Below, piece by piece: positions 33,101 to 42,161 of a stretch of DNA of 64,000 bases. The notes under the pieces were generated by a model. That model was not told the DNA's origin. It worked only from the letters and a program-made list of their open reading frames with translations, and ran no database searches. The position numbers and the translations under genes were made by a program. Positions within the stretch are counted from its first letter, which is position 1. Each line of letters starts with the position of its first letter. This DNA comes from an uncultured Verrucomicrobia subdivision 3 bacterium. GTDB lineage: Bacteria; Verrucomicrobiota; Verrucomicrobiia; Limisphaerales; UBA11358. The stretch covers positions 1 to 64,000 of the forward strand of contig CAJAQO010000033.1 of NCBI GenBank assembly GCA_903944085.1, in the 5' to 3' direction.

Positions 33101-33440
33101 CTCGGATTTATTGTTTGGCTCTTCGACTTGTTTGCTCAACTTGGATGCGCGCGTCGGCACCACGGCCTATTATCTCGACGGTCCATCCTCCGCCAACTTC
33201 GGTTATTGGGAGCGCGAAGACATTGATATTTCGCTGCTCTGCGTCTTGAGCGGCAGTGTGGGCTACGGTATTGGCGGGCAGGCAACCAAGGACGCCAGTG
33301 GTTATCATTTGGAAGTGGTCGGCTCCGGTGACGCCTGCGGCTCGCTTGGGCCGTGTCCGTTCTGCGTGCAAGGCTGCAAAACCGTCACCATCAAAGGCGT
33401 CTTGAAGACCAGCGGCATTGACTACTACCTCGATTACTGA
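27189..33440 (+). CDS. Giant secreted protein (2083 aa) with tandem LamG/concanavalin A-like domains
   Basis: Signal peptide; two tandem LamG copies (about 27258-27890 and 27936-28580) with WHHAALxVDxxGGxxFLDG; central helical/coiled region; Cys-rich C-term. Confidence 0.85.
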   Translation: MEKMFIRWVLLICFALAAGSASALPGTALRFNGTNNSASVGHNAALDAFPMTVTAWFRCTTNTALPQTIVSKYANSSYDGWALVVQSGQLRGFYYRVANASTNKAIDATAGAFVADSLWHHAALTVDTNGGRLFLDGMVIASNIWQGTAGAISNNKPLVFSGLNDGSYPFNGDLDEITLWSRALTGNEVNYLKHRQLRGGEDGLLGDWKFDDGIGAVTAIDSTGHGYTATLNNSPAWVPSGAPLDLNMVATNCVKFAGTSGIVTIPNAPDLNPYPFTATAWFRTTTNASAIQVIAAKYTDISYNGWAMVVQNGQLRAFLYRNGSSINKAIDATATPIVADGGWHHAALVVDATGGKIFLDGNLVISSNWVGTAGATTSTAPITFGALANGYPLYGDVDEVTLWSRAVSATEIAAQKNLPLVGDEANLVGYWKLDEDTGNTTTTDSTGNGHTGTLSGAVSWTGSTAYLGDGTTHLLASLDYANLARTFAITGSATQSAFPQNASVTFSRIYDYGTAPAGDNVSGVLDYALQTSASTPIPLTQSETTFNVSLGAQLASAPRISNAANGWLTTSQILSATPNGVQLDSVDNLHQLITTLSHTENGGALFIDSTNTGAATRLLHFDGNLFCGPLLTLFNNLAATPVVTNLVAGDHLDCSLAVSANAGSIPGTSYRFGNGTPLSVSLSFTGDCTLKNGSISVAGTGNNTIQNISYQLANVTLQTNGASGNLLLNLPVGLTVGITNSSSRLTTNTLPFFALLDASLQPQTNVLTAPNTPLYFSVETLPCWIVTSQFSWRVFDGQLVIPASSIQFVRQFEDDVLTANQALLTDTNAANRISNDGYFRNAQPAANTNFIITADANGFAQVNGSIGLQPPELRPHFPYASTLPGSQIPTSSGVFTLQNNLVTSDSVLGLSGAVPLQYSRDCADTNCSGASAGLATVSLAPPAYQLTFTPDGGLLGYGPVSSPENSSGVALMWGYNSAGIYAQQTSIVGNGVYEMAGNILRGDQTAPANSQRAVALLFTGWGDDSNPSYLERPGTLSYANGLANYAGLNLRAPAQASSYIANVPTGWYPLTAQAKYYVRNGGVSGLHEAASFPPNFKLYGYNFTFATYLLSYLDSENYQSRTDGGITFPPQPAGFTIGFENMKFVCSGGLESAQLPAGTGSKHLNYWNADFTPLSIQFEPMASEQCSTANRTLVLGTELHLPFIPQAMHGTMGFGPDGNISTVANQVVGTDSRFALPASLTLQGSGTNMYPISVASEGYFNNWATSNHPAVGFFNLAGKIRVPFFQDFKAHLQVTPTGTNQTDASIALAGGWPLANNSTAADLGWSVNGSNFFNTDKFDVNCDGWPTTTSLQNYAYGATEQYHARAQRNWKNLAFFDYPISWDPVLRQFQGLNTGTLSLPILDVGSNLKLLTAGKVDFDFNQDLNLGLPHIKQLDFINDSIDGPFNSISNAILQELHNASDASGLTKGFRSLEGALNQDLQGFFSPILDVAFNNLANNLVTNFAKFQTTDPTTVLSQVNSTMAAANAQFQSAVSAINGTVKQANSVLGTINSTFGDVTNTIGVLLQMLQPDADGNRHILRALVENLVKDQSPDLAGIFEGQADALDGIVNDALGDYESDLQGIQDDLSDLNSQISDAHTSISAATGPIVDALNAITNETANIQQFEQLATTDVSNLLATVVTKSGDYFTANPVAAQSAIKSQLENAFLNSALTGDYKTRFQQFLGDDDFILDQLLCVLTDKINRAVRSAVEDYISGGNSDSIYNVMKGIGQMQKTLATAKLRGQPTFKGDTLEMIHLDADLQINLPDTMRYNAYIEIKNLDSQSGALACAQGGDSAAEIILGANKVPLDWPGAQNTGITLTANARWTMDNGTVTGVGGLMELDGKADFEGFSLKQLGATFAVGQSDNYFAGKASVVVFIGPVPVELQAGIFGGHSCSLDPILYVDTNAPAIIGNLSDFSGLYTHFVGGISLSDLLFGSSTCLLNLDARVGTTAYYLDGPSSANFGYWEREDIDISLLCVLSGSVGYGIGGQATKDASGYHLEVVGSGDACGSLGPCPFCVQGCKTVTIKGVLKTSGIDYYLDY

Positions 33441-36400
33441 TGAAACGTAAAATTAATTTTTTGCGCTGCGGCGGGAGTAAATTTATTTTTCTCGCGACTT
33501 TTTTGTGGCTGACGATTGCGGCCGAAGCTTTCGCGCAAACACCGTTGAGCAATCTGGTCTTCGCGGTTGGCACCACAATCACGGCGACGAACGGACAGAA
33601 CTGGTCTTACTTCGTGATTGGATCCGAAATGCCCGCGTTACTTGCGGGAAAACAATTCGCGGTTTATGGCAAGAACGGTTACAGCACGAATGCGGGCACG
33701 TTTTCGTTGCGTGGAAAAATTTTCCAGCAAACTTCGACGACCGCGATCAACCTGCTGTTAAACCAGTCCGTGGTCTTGCGCGATGATCTCACGTCGTTGA
33801 GCAACGCGCTGAATGTGGTGCTGCACAACATTCCGAGCGCGGCCAGCCAGACGTTGCCGCAAAAGTTGGCGACGGCTTTTCAGTTGGCAAATTCTGATCC
33901 AAACATGAACAGCACGCTGACGTTGCTTGGCCGCAATCATCCCGGCGTCTTGCTCGGCAGCGGCCAGGCGTTTAGCGAACCCATCAACGCCGTCACCACT
34001 TATGAAATTCGCGAAGTGAATCCCGCCAACGGCGACGCGGGCGACGTGATTGGCCGCGTGACCGTCGTGCCTGGCAGCCCGGTGGTTTTGCCCGCGCCCG
34101 GTTTTCCGTTTCAACTGCCATCGCCGGGCATGGCGTTTCGCGACAGCGCAAATAATCCCGCCGAACGCATCAAAATTTATTTGCGCTGGGGCACGCCGCC
34201 GGAATTGCGCCGGCTGTCGCTGCTCAATTACGGTTTCAACGTCTGGCGCATGGACAAAACCACCGCCGAGCAAAATAATTTCAACGTCACGCCGCCGACG
34301 CTCGCGCAGCTTTACGCGAATGCCACGCAGGCGAACGATGGCCCGGTGATGGCGACCAAAGATTTTTCCGCAACCCTGCCAAACGATCCATCCGATCTCA
34401 CAACTTTTTTCTTCGTGGATGACAACGGTCGCAAATACGGTATGCCGCTGTTTGTGGATGGCGCGCAGTATTATTATTTCATCACCGCGCGCGATTTGCT
34501 GGGTCGCGATGGTTTTGTTTCCGCCGGCACGCGCGCGACCGCGTGCCGTCAACTCGCGCCCGCCGCGCCAACCGGTTTGAAGGTGAAAAATATTTTGCAG
34601 TCCGTCGTGGTCAGCGGCGTTGCCACCAACCAGCCGCGCTTTCAATTGAACTGGAAGCAGAACACCGACACGAATGACAACGTCACCGAGTATTGGATTT
34701 ACCTCTGGGACAATCCTTCGATGGTTTTCACCAATGACGTTGCACCGCTAAATCACCGCATCGGCGTCGTCGCGCAACAACCCGGCACGAACGTAAATTC
34801 GTTTGTGGACAGCGGCAATAATCTGCCGACGGCTCCGAGCGTGAGCAATTATTGGTTCACCGTGCGCGCCGTGAGCCAGGCGACGTGCGGTCCGCTGCTC
34901 TCGCCGCAAAGCGCGCCGGCGTGGGGCGTATTGCGCGAGCGCCAAGGTCCCGATGCGACGACCGGCCAGGTCTATGGCAGTTGCGGCACGCCGGTGGTGA
35001 CGTTCCAAAATTTCAACACCGTAAATGCACCGGCCACGACCAACAACTTGACATATCTTTTTCGTCTGACCTGCCAGCGGCGCGATCCGACCATCCAGTG
35101 GGTTATTTTTACGTTGGATGGTTTGTCGAATTCGATCGGGCCGGTTTATTTTCCACCGGACGGCAACAATGTTTCATTCGATGTTTCCGCGCCGGTTACT
35201 TTCAACGCATCTGGTATCGGCACAAACATGGCCACGTGCATGGTGGGCGACTTTGACGACAATGTTGCTCAAGCGGCGACGAATTATTTCATCACGCCGC
35301 AAAGTGCCACCACCAATCTGGAGCCGGAAGCCGATTTTTATGCCGGCGAATTGCTGCTGACCGCGTTGAGTTCCAGCGACCCGTTGCTTGCGGCATTGAA
35401 CAGCGGGCCGGTGGTTTTTGATCCTGCGTCCGCCGTCACGCCGTATCCCGAAGGCACGGTGAGCCTGAAATTTTCTTCCGGCGCGATTCCCGGCCAGCCG
35501 CGCTTGATTCAGGTTTTATCCAATTCAGTTTGGACCGATGTCAGTGTCGCGTGGCCGGATACGAACAATGTTTATTGGGTATCTTATCCCGCGTGCTTGA
35601 TTGGCCCGCTGCCGAGCTTTCGCGGCGGCGTGATCAACGTGCCGAACAACGGCGGTTGCCCGCAGCATCTCAGCGGCACGGGCGGCGGCGGCTCAATTGC
35701 ACCGATTTTAATTTCGTTTCAACTCACGGTGCGCACCCGGGAATATCGCCTTTACTGCCGCGCGGATGACGGCCCGTCTTCACTCATCGCGCAAGGTCCG
35801 GCGACATTTGATCCTGCAAATGCTGCGCGCGCGATTGTCATTCCCGACGATGTCATGCCGCCAACCGCCGCGCATCTTTGCTACTATGTGCAACTGCTCG
35901 ATGAGCACGGCAACGGCAGTCCGCTCGCCTTGCTCGGCTGCCGTTATCAACAGGCGCGCACGGCACCGCGCCCGGTGCTCGCGGAATTAAAATCCGTCGG
36001 CGACACCAATCACCCGCAAGTGTTGCTGAGTTGGTTTTGTCCCACCTCCGGCGTTCACCGGTTTCAAATCAACATTACCCGCGAAGACAAAACCGCCAGT
36101 GGCCAGCCCAGTGGACTTTATGCCACCAATCTTTTGCTGCCGATCTTGTTGGGCGCGCCACCGATTTACCTCGGATTAAAGCCCATCAAATCGCAGGCGG
36201 TGTCGGTGGATGAAACGCAGTTCACGCCGCCGGTCGGCCCGAACTTTGGTCCCGGGCCGCAATTTTCACTCACCGCGAACGTCGTCAGCAACGGCACCTA
36301 CACCATTTCCGTCACCTCGATGGATGACACGGACGCCAAGCTTGCCACTTCCGACGCGCAAACCTTCACCTGGCAGCAGACCAACGCCAACGTGCTCACC

Positions 36401-37075
36401 GTGCCGTGGCCCGCGCGCCCGCTGCCGGCCGTCACGCATTTTGATGATGACACCGGCAGCACCAATCATCGCGTCAGCGCCGTTTTGATGGGTTATCAGT
36501 ATTATGGGCTGTTTTTTTCGGATACAATTTATCCCGTCGGCATCCGCATCGGAGACTATGTGGGTGCAAATACTATCGCCCTTGGCTCCCCGGGGACAGA
36601 TACGAATGGTGTCTATTACAACAATTTCGTGAACCTTGGTTTCTCATCATCAAATAGCGCGGCGGCGTATGCTATTCAGCAGAAAACTTTTCATCGGCAT
36701 TCGTCCAACCCCGCGCGCAACGGTGAAGCTCTTTTGCCGATCGTCGTTTATCGGCAGCAAGTCGCCAATGCGCAATTTCCCAAAGTCACCGGCGCTTTGG
36801 TGCAAGTCTCGCCGTTGATTGAAAAAATTCCCTGGGCAGTGAAGCTGACTCCTTATGGTTGGTTTGGAATAGTCCCGGATCTTTTATTTGCCAGCGGTGG
36901 CTCCCCCTTCAATGCAATTACGGCAGGCCCCTATCTTTTTCTTCGCGACCAGCAACCCGTCGTTATAGGCGCGAGCTATCAATACTACGTCGTCCGCTTT
37001 AATGCCGAACACGAAGTCGCTGAGACCATTGACGCCGGCATCGTCACCATTCCATCCAATTCTTCAAATAACTGA
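33440..37075 (+). CDS. Large secreted protein (1211 aa), fibronectin-III-like regions
   Basis: Signal peptide FIFLATFLWLTIAAEAFAQ; segments like PAAPTGLKVKNI...FQLNWKQNTDTNDNVTEYWIYLW...YWFTVRAVSQ; start overlaps previous stop (TGATG). Confidence 0.8.
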   Translation: MKRKINFLRCGGSKFIFLATFLWLTIAAEAFAQTPLSNLVFAVGTTITATNGQNWSYFVIGSEMPALLAGKQFAVYGKNGYSTNAGTFSLRGKIFQQTSTTAINLLLNQSVVLRDDLTSLSNALNVVLHNIPSAASQTLPQKLATAFQLANSDPNMNSTLTLLGRNHPGVLLGSGQAFSEPINAVTTYEIREVNPANGDAGDVIGRVTVVPGSPVVLPAPGFPFQLPSPGMAFRDSANNPAERIKIYLRWGTPPELRRLSLLNYGFNVWRMDKTTAEQNNFNVTPPTLAQLYANATQANDGPVMATKDFSATLPNDPSDLTTFFFVDDNGRKYGMPLFVDGAQYYYFITARDLLGRDGFVSAGTRATACRQLAPAAPTGLKVKNILQSVVVSGVATNQPRFQLNWKQNTDTNDNVTEYWIYLWDNPSMVFTNDVAPLNHRIGVVAQQPGTNVNSFVDSGNNLPTAPSVSNYWFTVRAVSQATCGPLLSPQSAPAWGVLRERQGPDATTGQVYGSCGTPVVTFQNFNTVNAPATTNNLTYLFRLTCQRRDPTIQWVIFTLDGLSNSIGPVYFPPDGNNVSFDVSAPVTFNASGIGTNMATCMVGDFDDNVAQAATNYFITPQSATTNLEPEADFYAGELLLTALSSSDPLLAALNSGPVVFDPASAVTPYPEGTVSLKFSSGAIPGQPRLIQVLSNSVWTDVSVAWPDTNNVYWVSYPACLIGPLPSFRGGVINVPNNGGCPQHLSGTGGGGSIAPILISFQLTVRTREYRLYCRADDGPSSLIAQGPATFDPANAARAIVIPDDVMPPTAAHLCYYVQLLDEHGNGSPLALLGCRYQQARTAPRPVLAELKSVGDTNHPQVLLSWFCPTSGVHRFQINITREDKTASGQPSGLYATNLLLPILLGAPPIYLGLKPIKSQAVSVDETQFTPPVGPNFGPGPQFSLTANVVSNGTYTISVTSMDDTDAKLATSDAQTFTWQQTNANVLTVPWPARPLPAVTHFDDDTGSTNHRVSAVLMGYQYYGLFFSDTIYPVGIRIGDYVGANTIALGSPGTDTNGVYYNNFVNLGFSSSNSAAAYAIQQKTFHRHSSNPARNGEALLPIVVYRQQVANAQFPKVTGALVQVSPLIEKIPWAVKLTPYGWFGIVPDLLFASGGSPFNAITAGPYLFLRDQQPVVIGASYQYYVVRFNAEHEVAETIDAGIVTIPSNSSNN

Positions 37076-37082
37076 CGCATCC

Positions 37083-40000
37083 ATGAAAATTATTTTCAAA
37101 TTATTGCGCCAGTCCGCCGCAGCCTTTATTTGCGCCGCGACATTTTTGGCAAACACCTGCCACGCCGCCACCGCCTTCGTCTATGACACCGGCACCGAAT
37201 TGCTGACCGCCGCTGATTTCAACGGCGATGGCGTTGCGGATGTATTGGTGCTCGACAAACTGACGGGCAACCTCCGCGTCGGCCTGCTCGATGGCGGCGG
37301 AAATTTATCGTGGTCCGCACCGCTCGTCAGCGGCGTGGAAAACGCCACAAGCATCGCGGTTGGAAATTATTTGTCCCCCGGCGAGAATGTCGTCGCGGTT
37401 ACCGCGCCGGATTTCAACCGCATCAATCTCGTCAGCCTCGCCAACACCAACAGTGCGACGAATGCCGTCATCTGGCCCGTTTTTGGCGTCGGCCCAAACG
37501 CGCTCATCACGCTGGACAATCCGTTCGGCCTCGCGGCGGCCACCCCCACCAACCTGCTCGTCGCCACCTCGCACAATGCCGGCAATGTCGAACTACTCGA
37601 ACGGATGCAAGTTTACAGCGGCTACAACATCACGCCGTTCACCCCGGCGCAATTTAATGAACCCAGTTTGTTTGAACGCGGCAACGCGCTCGCGTTGAAT
37701 TCCTCGAACTCGCCGAGCTTTGCCGCCGGCCTCGTGCGCGGCACAAACGCCGACCGGTTTGACATTTTGCAATTCACCAACGCGCCCGGCGGCGTTTTAC
37801 TTTCGCTCACCAATCTGCCGCCGGGCGGTGAGTATGCGTCTGGAAATTTCAACGGCGCAACCTTGCCGCGCTTGGCGTTTTATCAGGCCGGAACGTCGAA
37901 CGTAATTTTTGCCGCCCTGCTTGCGGGAAGCAACGGCTTGATTTTTGGCACCAACATTTCTTTCGCGGAAATTGAGGCGGTGAAAAATATTTTTTATCTA
38001 CCCTCGGCCAGCGGAAGTTTTCTCGTGGAATTTTCCGACGGCGTCCAAGCCGTGACCTTTGCCGGCGACTCGCCCGTGGCCGGGAATGTTTATCGCAGCG
38101 GTCTCGCGAGCACGAACAATGTTTTTACCGGCATCGTGCCGCTGGCGAACGGGCAATTCGCCTTGCTCGATGCCGCAGCGCGCGCGCCGGCGTCAGCGCA
38201 CGCGCAGGTCGTGAATTTTGATGGCACCAACTTTTCGCCGATTAGTTCATCGGCGTTGCCGGCCATTTCCTCGCGCACCACGCGTGCGAATGTCTGGCTG
38301 TTTCAAGCCGAGCCATTCGTCAACCGCGATCCCGGTTTCGTCGCCTCGTTCGCGCTGCCGGACTGGAGCGATTTTGTCAGCGGCCTGCCCGGAACTTTTT
38401 CCGTCGTGGATGAAGCCGATGCCGGCAGCGGCAGCGGACTCGGAAATGTTTCAACGAACTCGCCCGGCGCGCCGCCGACCGGCGCGAACTTCGGTCTGCC
38501 CAATCAAATTGCCGACGGCATTTCCATTTTCAGCTACGCGCCGCCGCGCGCTGCCGAACCCGTCACGCTCACCATTTCACCGCCGCCGGGATTTTACAGC
38601 AGCGCCATTCAAGTTTCGTTGAGCGCGCTGGCACCGGGCGGTTTGATTTTTTTCCGCACCGATCCGGCACAAACCTGGCAACTGTATGCTTCGCCGTTCA
38701 GCCTCACGAACGATGCCTCGGTGGAATACTACGGCGAAAATTATTCCGGGTTGCGCGCGCGCTTGTTCACGGCCAATTACGCCATCGGAAATTCGACGAA
38801 CGCCACCTTCACGTTGAACCTGACCAATGGCGTGGCGGTCACGAACAGTTCTTCGTCCGCAGACGGCAACAACAACGTGGTGCTCGCGACCGGTGGCACC
38901 ATTTTTTACGGACGCAAAAATTCCAGCGGCGGCTCGGTTTGGGCGATCAATCTGGATGGTAGCGGCGACACTTACATCACCACCGGCGCGCATCCACGCG
39001 TGTCGCATGATGGACGCTATCTTGCATTCATGCGCGGAACAAATGTCTTCAACGGTCCCGGCGGCGACCTCTGGCTGCGTGATTTGTCCACGGGAATTGA
39101 AACTGAATTTTTCACAAACAACGCGCAGATCATCGGCTACGATTGGGATTCCGCAACGCCGCCGAATTTGATTTTGGACTACGGCTGCAATTTCTGGATC
39201 GCGCCACTGACCAATCCGGCGTCCATTTTTCCGCTGACCAACAGTTGTGAGTTTGCCGCGCCGGTGGTGAATCCCCTCAATGGCAACCTCGCGTTTTTTG
39301 ATTCCGACAGCGACGGTGGCATTCGCACCGTGCCAGCCACGGGCGGCATTTCCTCGCCGCTGGGCGCAACGGTTTTTGGTTCACGCTGGCCCGCGTGGTC
39401 GCCCGACGGCACACGACTTTCATTTTGCTACGCCGGTTATTCGTCGGCCTTTGACCTTTACACCATCAATGCCGACGGCTCCGCGCTGGCGCAAATTTCC
39501 GCCTTCACCAACGCCAGCGACGGTTTTTCCCACGGCGCAATCTGGTCGCCGGCGGGCAATGCCCTGGTTGGTGCCGGCTCCATTTATGGCACCAACGGCC
39601 TTTGGAAAATTCCGCTGACAAGCGACGGCCAACATTGCGACTGCCCGGCAAAGTTGTTGCCGACGACGCCGGGCGATCCCATTGATTTTGCCGGTTCGGT
39701 GATCGCTTCGCCGGCACCAGTCATTGCCAAACCGGGTTTGCTGATTCGCTCAGATGAAAACGCCATTGTGGTTTATTGGAGCACGAATTATCAGGGCTTC
39801 AGCTTGCAAGCCGCCGCGAGCATCGGCACGAATATTTCCTGGACCGGCATCACCGGGCCGTATTTTCTAAATGGTGTTTACTACGAATATCACGAGGCCA
39901 AAACCGCGCTCGCTGCGACGAAATTTTTCCGGCTGCAATATCCCGGCACCATCGTCTTGCAACCTTTGCAGCCGCAGCTTTCCTTGGCAATGGAAAGCAG

Positions 40001-40181
40001 CCAGACCGTTTTGTCCTGGTCCACCAACTATGTCGGCTACACGCTGGAATCGACGACCAATTTAAATCCGCCGGCCGTTTGGTCGCCGTTGAATGTGACT
40101 TGTGTGAACACCAACGGCTGGTTTGAATTTCGCCGCCCCGCCGCACAGCCGAGCGAATTTTTCCGGCTGCACTGGCAGTGA
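37083..40181 (+). CDS. Large secreted protein with FG-GAP/VCBS-like N-terminus, chitobiase-like and PD40/TolB-like repeats
   Basis: LLTAADFNGDGVADVLVLD; PPGFYSSAIQVSLSALAPGGLIFFRTD; ISHDGRYLAFMRG / WPAWSPDGTRLSF repeats. Confidence 0.8.
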   Translation: MKIIFKLLRQSAAAFICAATFLANTCHAATAFVYDTGTELLTAADFNGDGVADVLVLDKLTGNLRVGLLDGGGNLSWSAPLVSGVENATSIAVGNYLSPGENVVAVTAPDFNRINLVSLANTNSATNAVIWPVFGVGPNALITLDNPFGLAAATPTNLLVATSHNAGNVELLERMQVYSGYNITPFTPAQFNEPSLFERGNALALNSSNSPSFAAGLVRGTNADRFDILQFTNAPGGVLLSLTNLPPGGEYASGNFNGATLPRLAFYQAGTSNVIFAALLAGSNGLIFGTNISFAEIEAVKNIFYLPSASGSFLVEFSDGVQAVTFAGDSPVAGNVYRSGLASTNNVFTGIVPLANGQFALLDAAARAPASAHAQVVNFDGTNFSPISSSALPAISSRTTRANVWLFQAEPFVNRDPGFVASFALPDWSDFVSGLPGTFSVVDEADAGSGSGLGNVSTNSPGAPPTGANFGLPNQIADGISIFSYAPPRAAEPVTLTISPPPGFYSSAIQVSLSALAPGGLIFFRTDPAQTWQLYASPFSLTNDASVEYYGENYSGLRARLFTANYAIGNSTNATFTLNLTNGVAVTNSSSSADGNNNVVLATGGTIFYGRKNSSGGSVWAINLDGSGDTYITTGAHPRVSHDGRYLAFMRGTNVFNGPGGDLWLRDLSTGIETEFFTNNAQIIGYDWDSATPPNLILDYGCNFWIAPLTNPASIFPLTNSCEFAAPVVNPLNGNLAFFDSDSDGGIRTVPATGGISSPLGATVFGSRWPAWSPDGTRLSFCYAGYSSAFDLYTINADGSALAQISAFTNASDGFSHGAIWSPAGNALVGAGSIYGTNGLWKIPLTSDGQHCDCPAKLLPTTPGDPIDFAGSVIASPAPVIAKPGLLIRSDENAIVVYWSTNYQGFSLQAAASIGTNISWTGITGPYFLNGVYYEYHEAKTALAATKFFRLQYPGTIVLQPLQPQLSLAMESSQTVLSWSTNYVGYTLESTTNLNPPAVWSPLNVTCVNTNGWFEFRRPAAQPSEFFRLHWQ

Positions 40182-40265
40182 CATAATCAAACTCCCGACA
40201 GCCACATTGCGCTCACAGGCATTTCATTTACAACGCTTGAATCGCAAACAAAACTTTTATGTCGC

Positions 40266-42161
40266 CTAACTCCTATTCGCCGTCCGCGCCTTGAAACTTT
40301 TCCACGCGCCGGCCGGCAGCAGGCCCAGCGCGATGAAAGCGAGCTGGCTCGCCACAAACAGCACCAGCCATTTGAACGCTGCCTCCGTGAAACCGTAGCT
40401 GTGCAGTCCGATGCCCAGCATGTTCACGCCGAACCATGACCACGCGGTGACGACGTTGCCGAAGATGGCGCAGTTCACCAGCCCGCGCTCGCGGATGATG
40501 CCGCCCCAGCGCAGATGCAGGATGAGCGCGTTCCACAACACGATGATGAGCGCGCCGTTTTCCTTCGGGTCCCAGCCCCAGAACCGGCCCCACGATTGGT
40601 CTGCCCAGATGCCGCCGAGCACCGTTCCCACAAAGCTGAACAGCGTGGCAAAACAGACAATGCCGTAAATCATCCGCGCGAGCGATTTGCCGGTGGCTTC
40701 GTCGAGAGTTTTAGTGAACATGCCGCGCAGGATGTAAATCAGCGCGAGGAAGCCCGCCACAAACGTGCTCGCGTAGCCCACGGTCACGGCCACGACGTGC
40801 GTGGCCAGCCAGAAATTCGTGTCCAGCACCGCGCGCATCATTTCCATGGTGTCGCCTTCCAGCGCGAGGTGATGCGCGATGATGAGCGTGATGAAGCCGA
40901 TGCCCGAGGCCACGACCGCGCCGATGCCGTTCTTGTGGAATTTTTCCAAGATCAAGCCCAGCAGCACCGCGCCCCAGCCGATGAAGATCGCGGAGGAATA
41001 AAGATTCGTCACCGGCGGCCGCCCTTCCAGCACCATGCGATAAACCAAACCGATGGTGTGAATGACAAATGCCAGCGCGATGAGCCACACGGAAGCGCGC
41101 CGGAGCGTTTCGGACAAATTGAACCAAGAGAAGCACGCGAGCAACCCGGCGAGGACGTAGATGACCATCGCGTTGTAAAACGGTTCCATCTGGTTGAAGA
41201 ACACTTCGGCGCGGGCTTTGTCGAGCGCCTTGGGCTGCGCCGCCACGAGCAGCGAACGCAAATCGCGCAGGGCGGAATTAAATTGCTCCGGCTGATTCGC
41301 GGCGAGCGCACCGGCCAGTTTGGCGTAGGCGCGAACGCCGTCATCAATCGGCACGCCGTTCGGCCGCGGCGCGTCGAGCAGCGCGTCGCCCATGCGCCGC
41401 CATTCACGCGCGCCGTTGGGCGGCAGAATGAGCGGCGGTTCGAGGTTGGCCATGAACTGAAACGCCTGCACGTAGGCGATGAAATTATTGAAATTGGTCT
41501 GGTCGAATTTCTGTGCGGCCTGTTGCGCCTGAATGGCGATGACGCCGGCGGGAATGAGCTTCTCATACGCGGCAAGTTCCGCCGGCCAGTCCTGCGCGTC
41601 GGCGGGTTGCACGGCATTTTTCAGCGTGGCGTAAAGCGTCAGCCGCTCGTGCATCTTGGCGATGGCGTTTTCGTAGGCGGTGCGGCTGGTGGATTCGACT
41701 TTTTGGACGCGCTCGTTTTCCTTGTCAAAAGTTTCGAGCAACGGCTGAATTTGATTCCACGAATAATGTTTGCCATCGGATTTTTTCGCCAAATCCTTGT
41801 CCGGCAATTTCAGCAGCGAGACGAGATCGGGATTGTCCACGCGGAAGACCGGCCAGTCGTCGGCCGCAGCGGGATTCATCATCACGTTCGCCAGCCATTC
41901 ATCGGCGGAAACCATTTTGGGACTTTCATTCCAGGCTTTCCACGGCTCGGTGTTGAGCGTCTGCTTCTCGCGGATTTCCAACAGTGAATTGCGCGCGAGC
42001 GAATCCAGCGGCACGATGCGCCCATTCGCGGTGATGGGCAATTGGCCGAATTCCGTGAAGGCGAAATCCTTGTCCTTGGGTGCCTGCAAATTGCCGAAGA
42101 ACCACAGCGCCATCACGAACATCAGGCCCGGCGGAAACCATTTTTGAAAATGCTTTTTCAT
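40266..42161 (-). CDS. ccsA: Cytochrome c biogenesis protein CcsA/ResC family with large N-terminal extension
   Basis: C-terminal GGIWADQSWGRFWGWDPKENGALIIVLWNALILHLRW WWD-type motif; multiple TM. Confidence 0.9.
   Translation of the reverse strand: MKKHFQKWFPPGLMFVMALWFFGNLQAPKDKDFAFTEFGQLPITANGRIVPLDSLARNSLLEIREKQTLNTEPWKAWNESPKMVSADEWLANVMMNPAAADDWPVFRVDNPDLVSLLKLPDKDLAKKSDGKHYSWNQIQPLLETFDKENERVQKVESTSRTAYENAIAKMHERLTLYATLKNAVQPADAQDWPAELAAYEKLIPAGVIAIQAQQAAQKFDQTNFNNFIAYVQAFQFMANLEPPLILPPNGAREWRRMGDALLDAPRPNGVPIDDGVRAYAKLAGALAANQPEQFNSALRDLRSLLVAAQPKALDKARAEVFFNQMEPFYNAMVIYVLAGLLACFSWFNLSETLRRASVWLIALAFVIHTIGLVYRMVLEGRPPVTNLYSSAIFIGWGAVLLGLILEKFHKNGIGAVVASGIGFITLIIAHHLALEGDTMEMMRAVLDTNFWLATHVVAVTVGYASTFVAGFLALIYILRGMFTKTLDEATGKSLARMIYGIVCFATLFSFVGTVLGGIWADQSWGRFWGWDPKENGALIIVLWNALILHLRWGGIIRERGLVNCAIFGNVVTAWSWFGVNMLGIGLHSYGFTEAAFKWLVLFVASQLAFIALGLLPAGAWKSFKARTANRS

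Noticed and set aside
40515-41987. 490-aa plus-strand ORF
   Set aside because: Antisense to ccsA; Arg/His/Gln-rich composition typical of shadow frames in GC-rich DNA.
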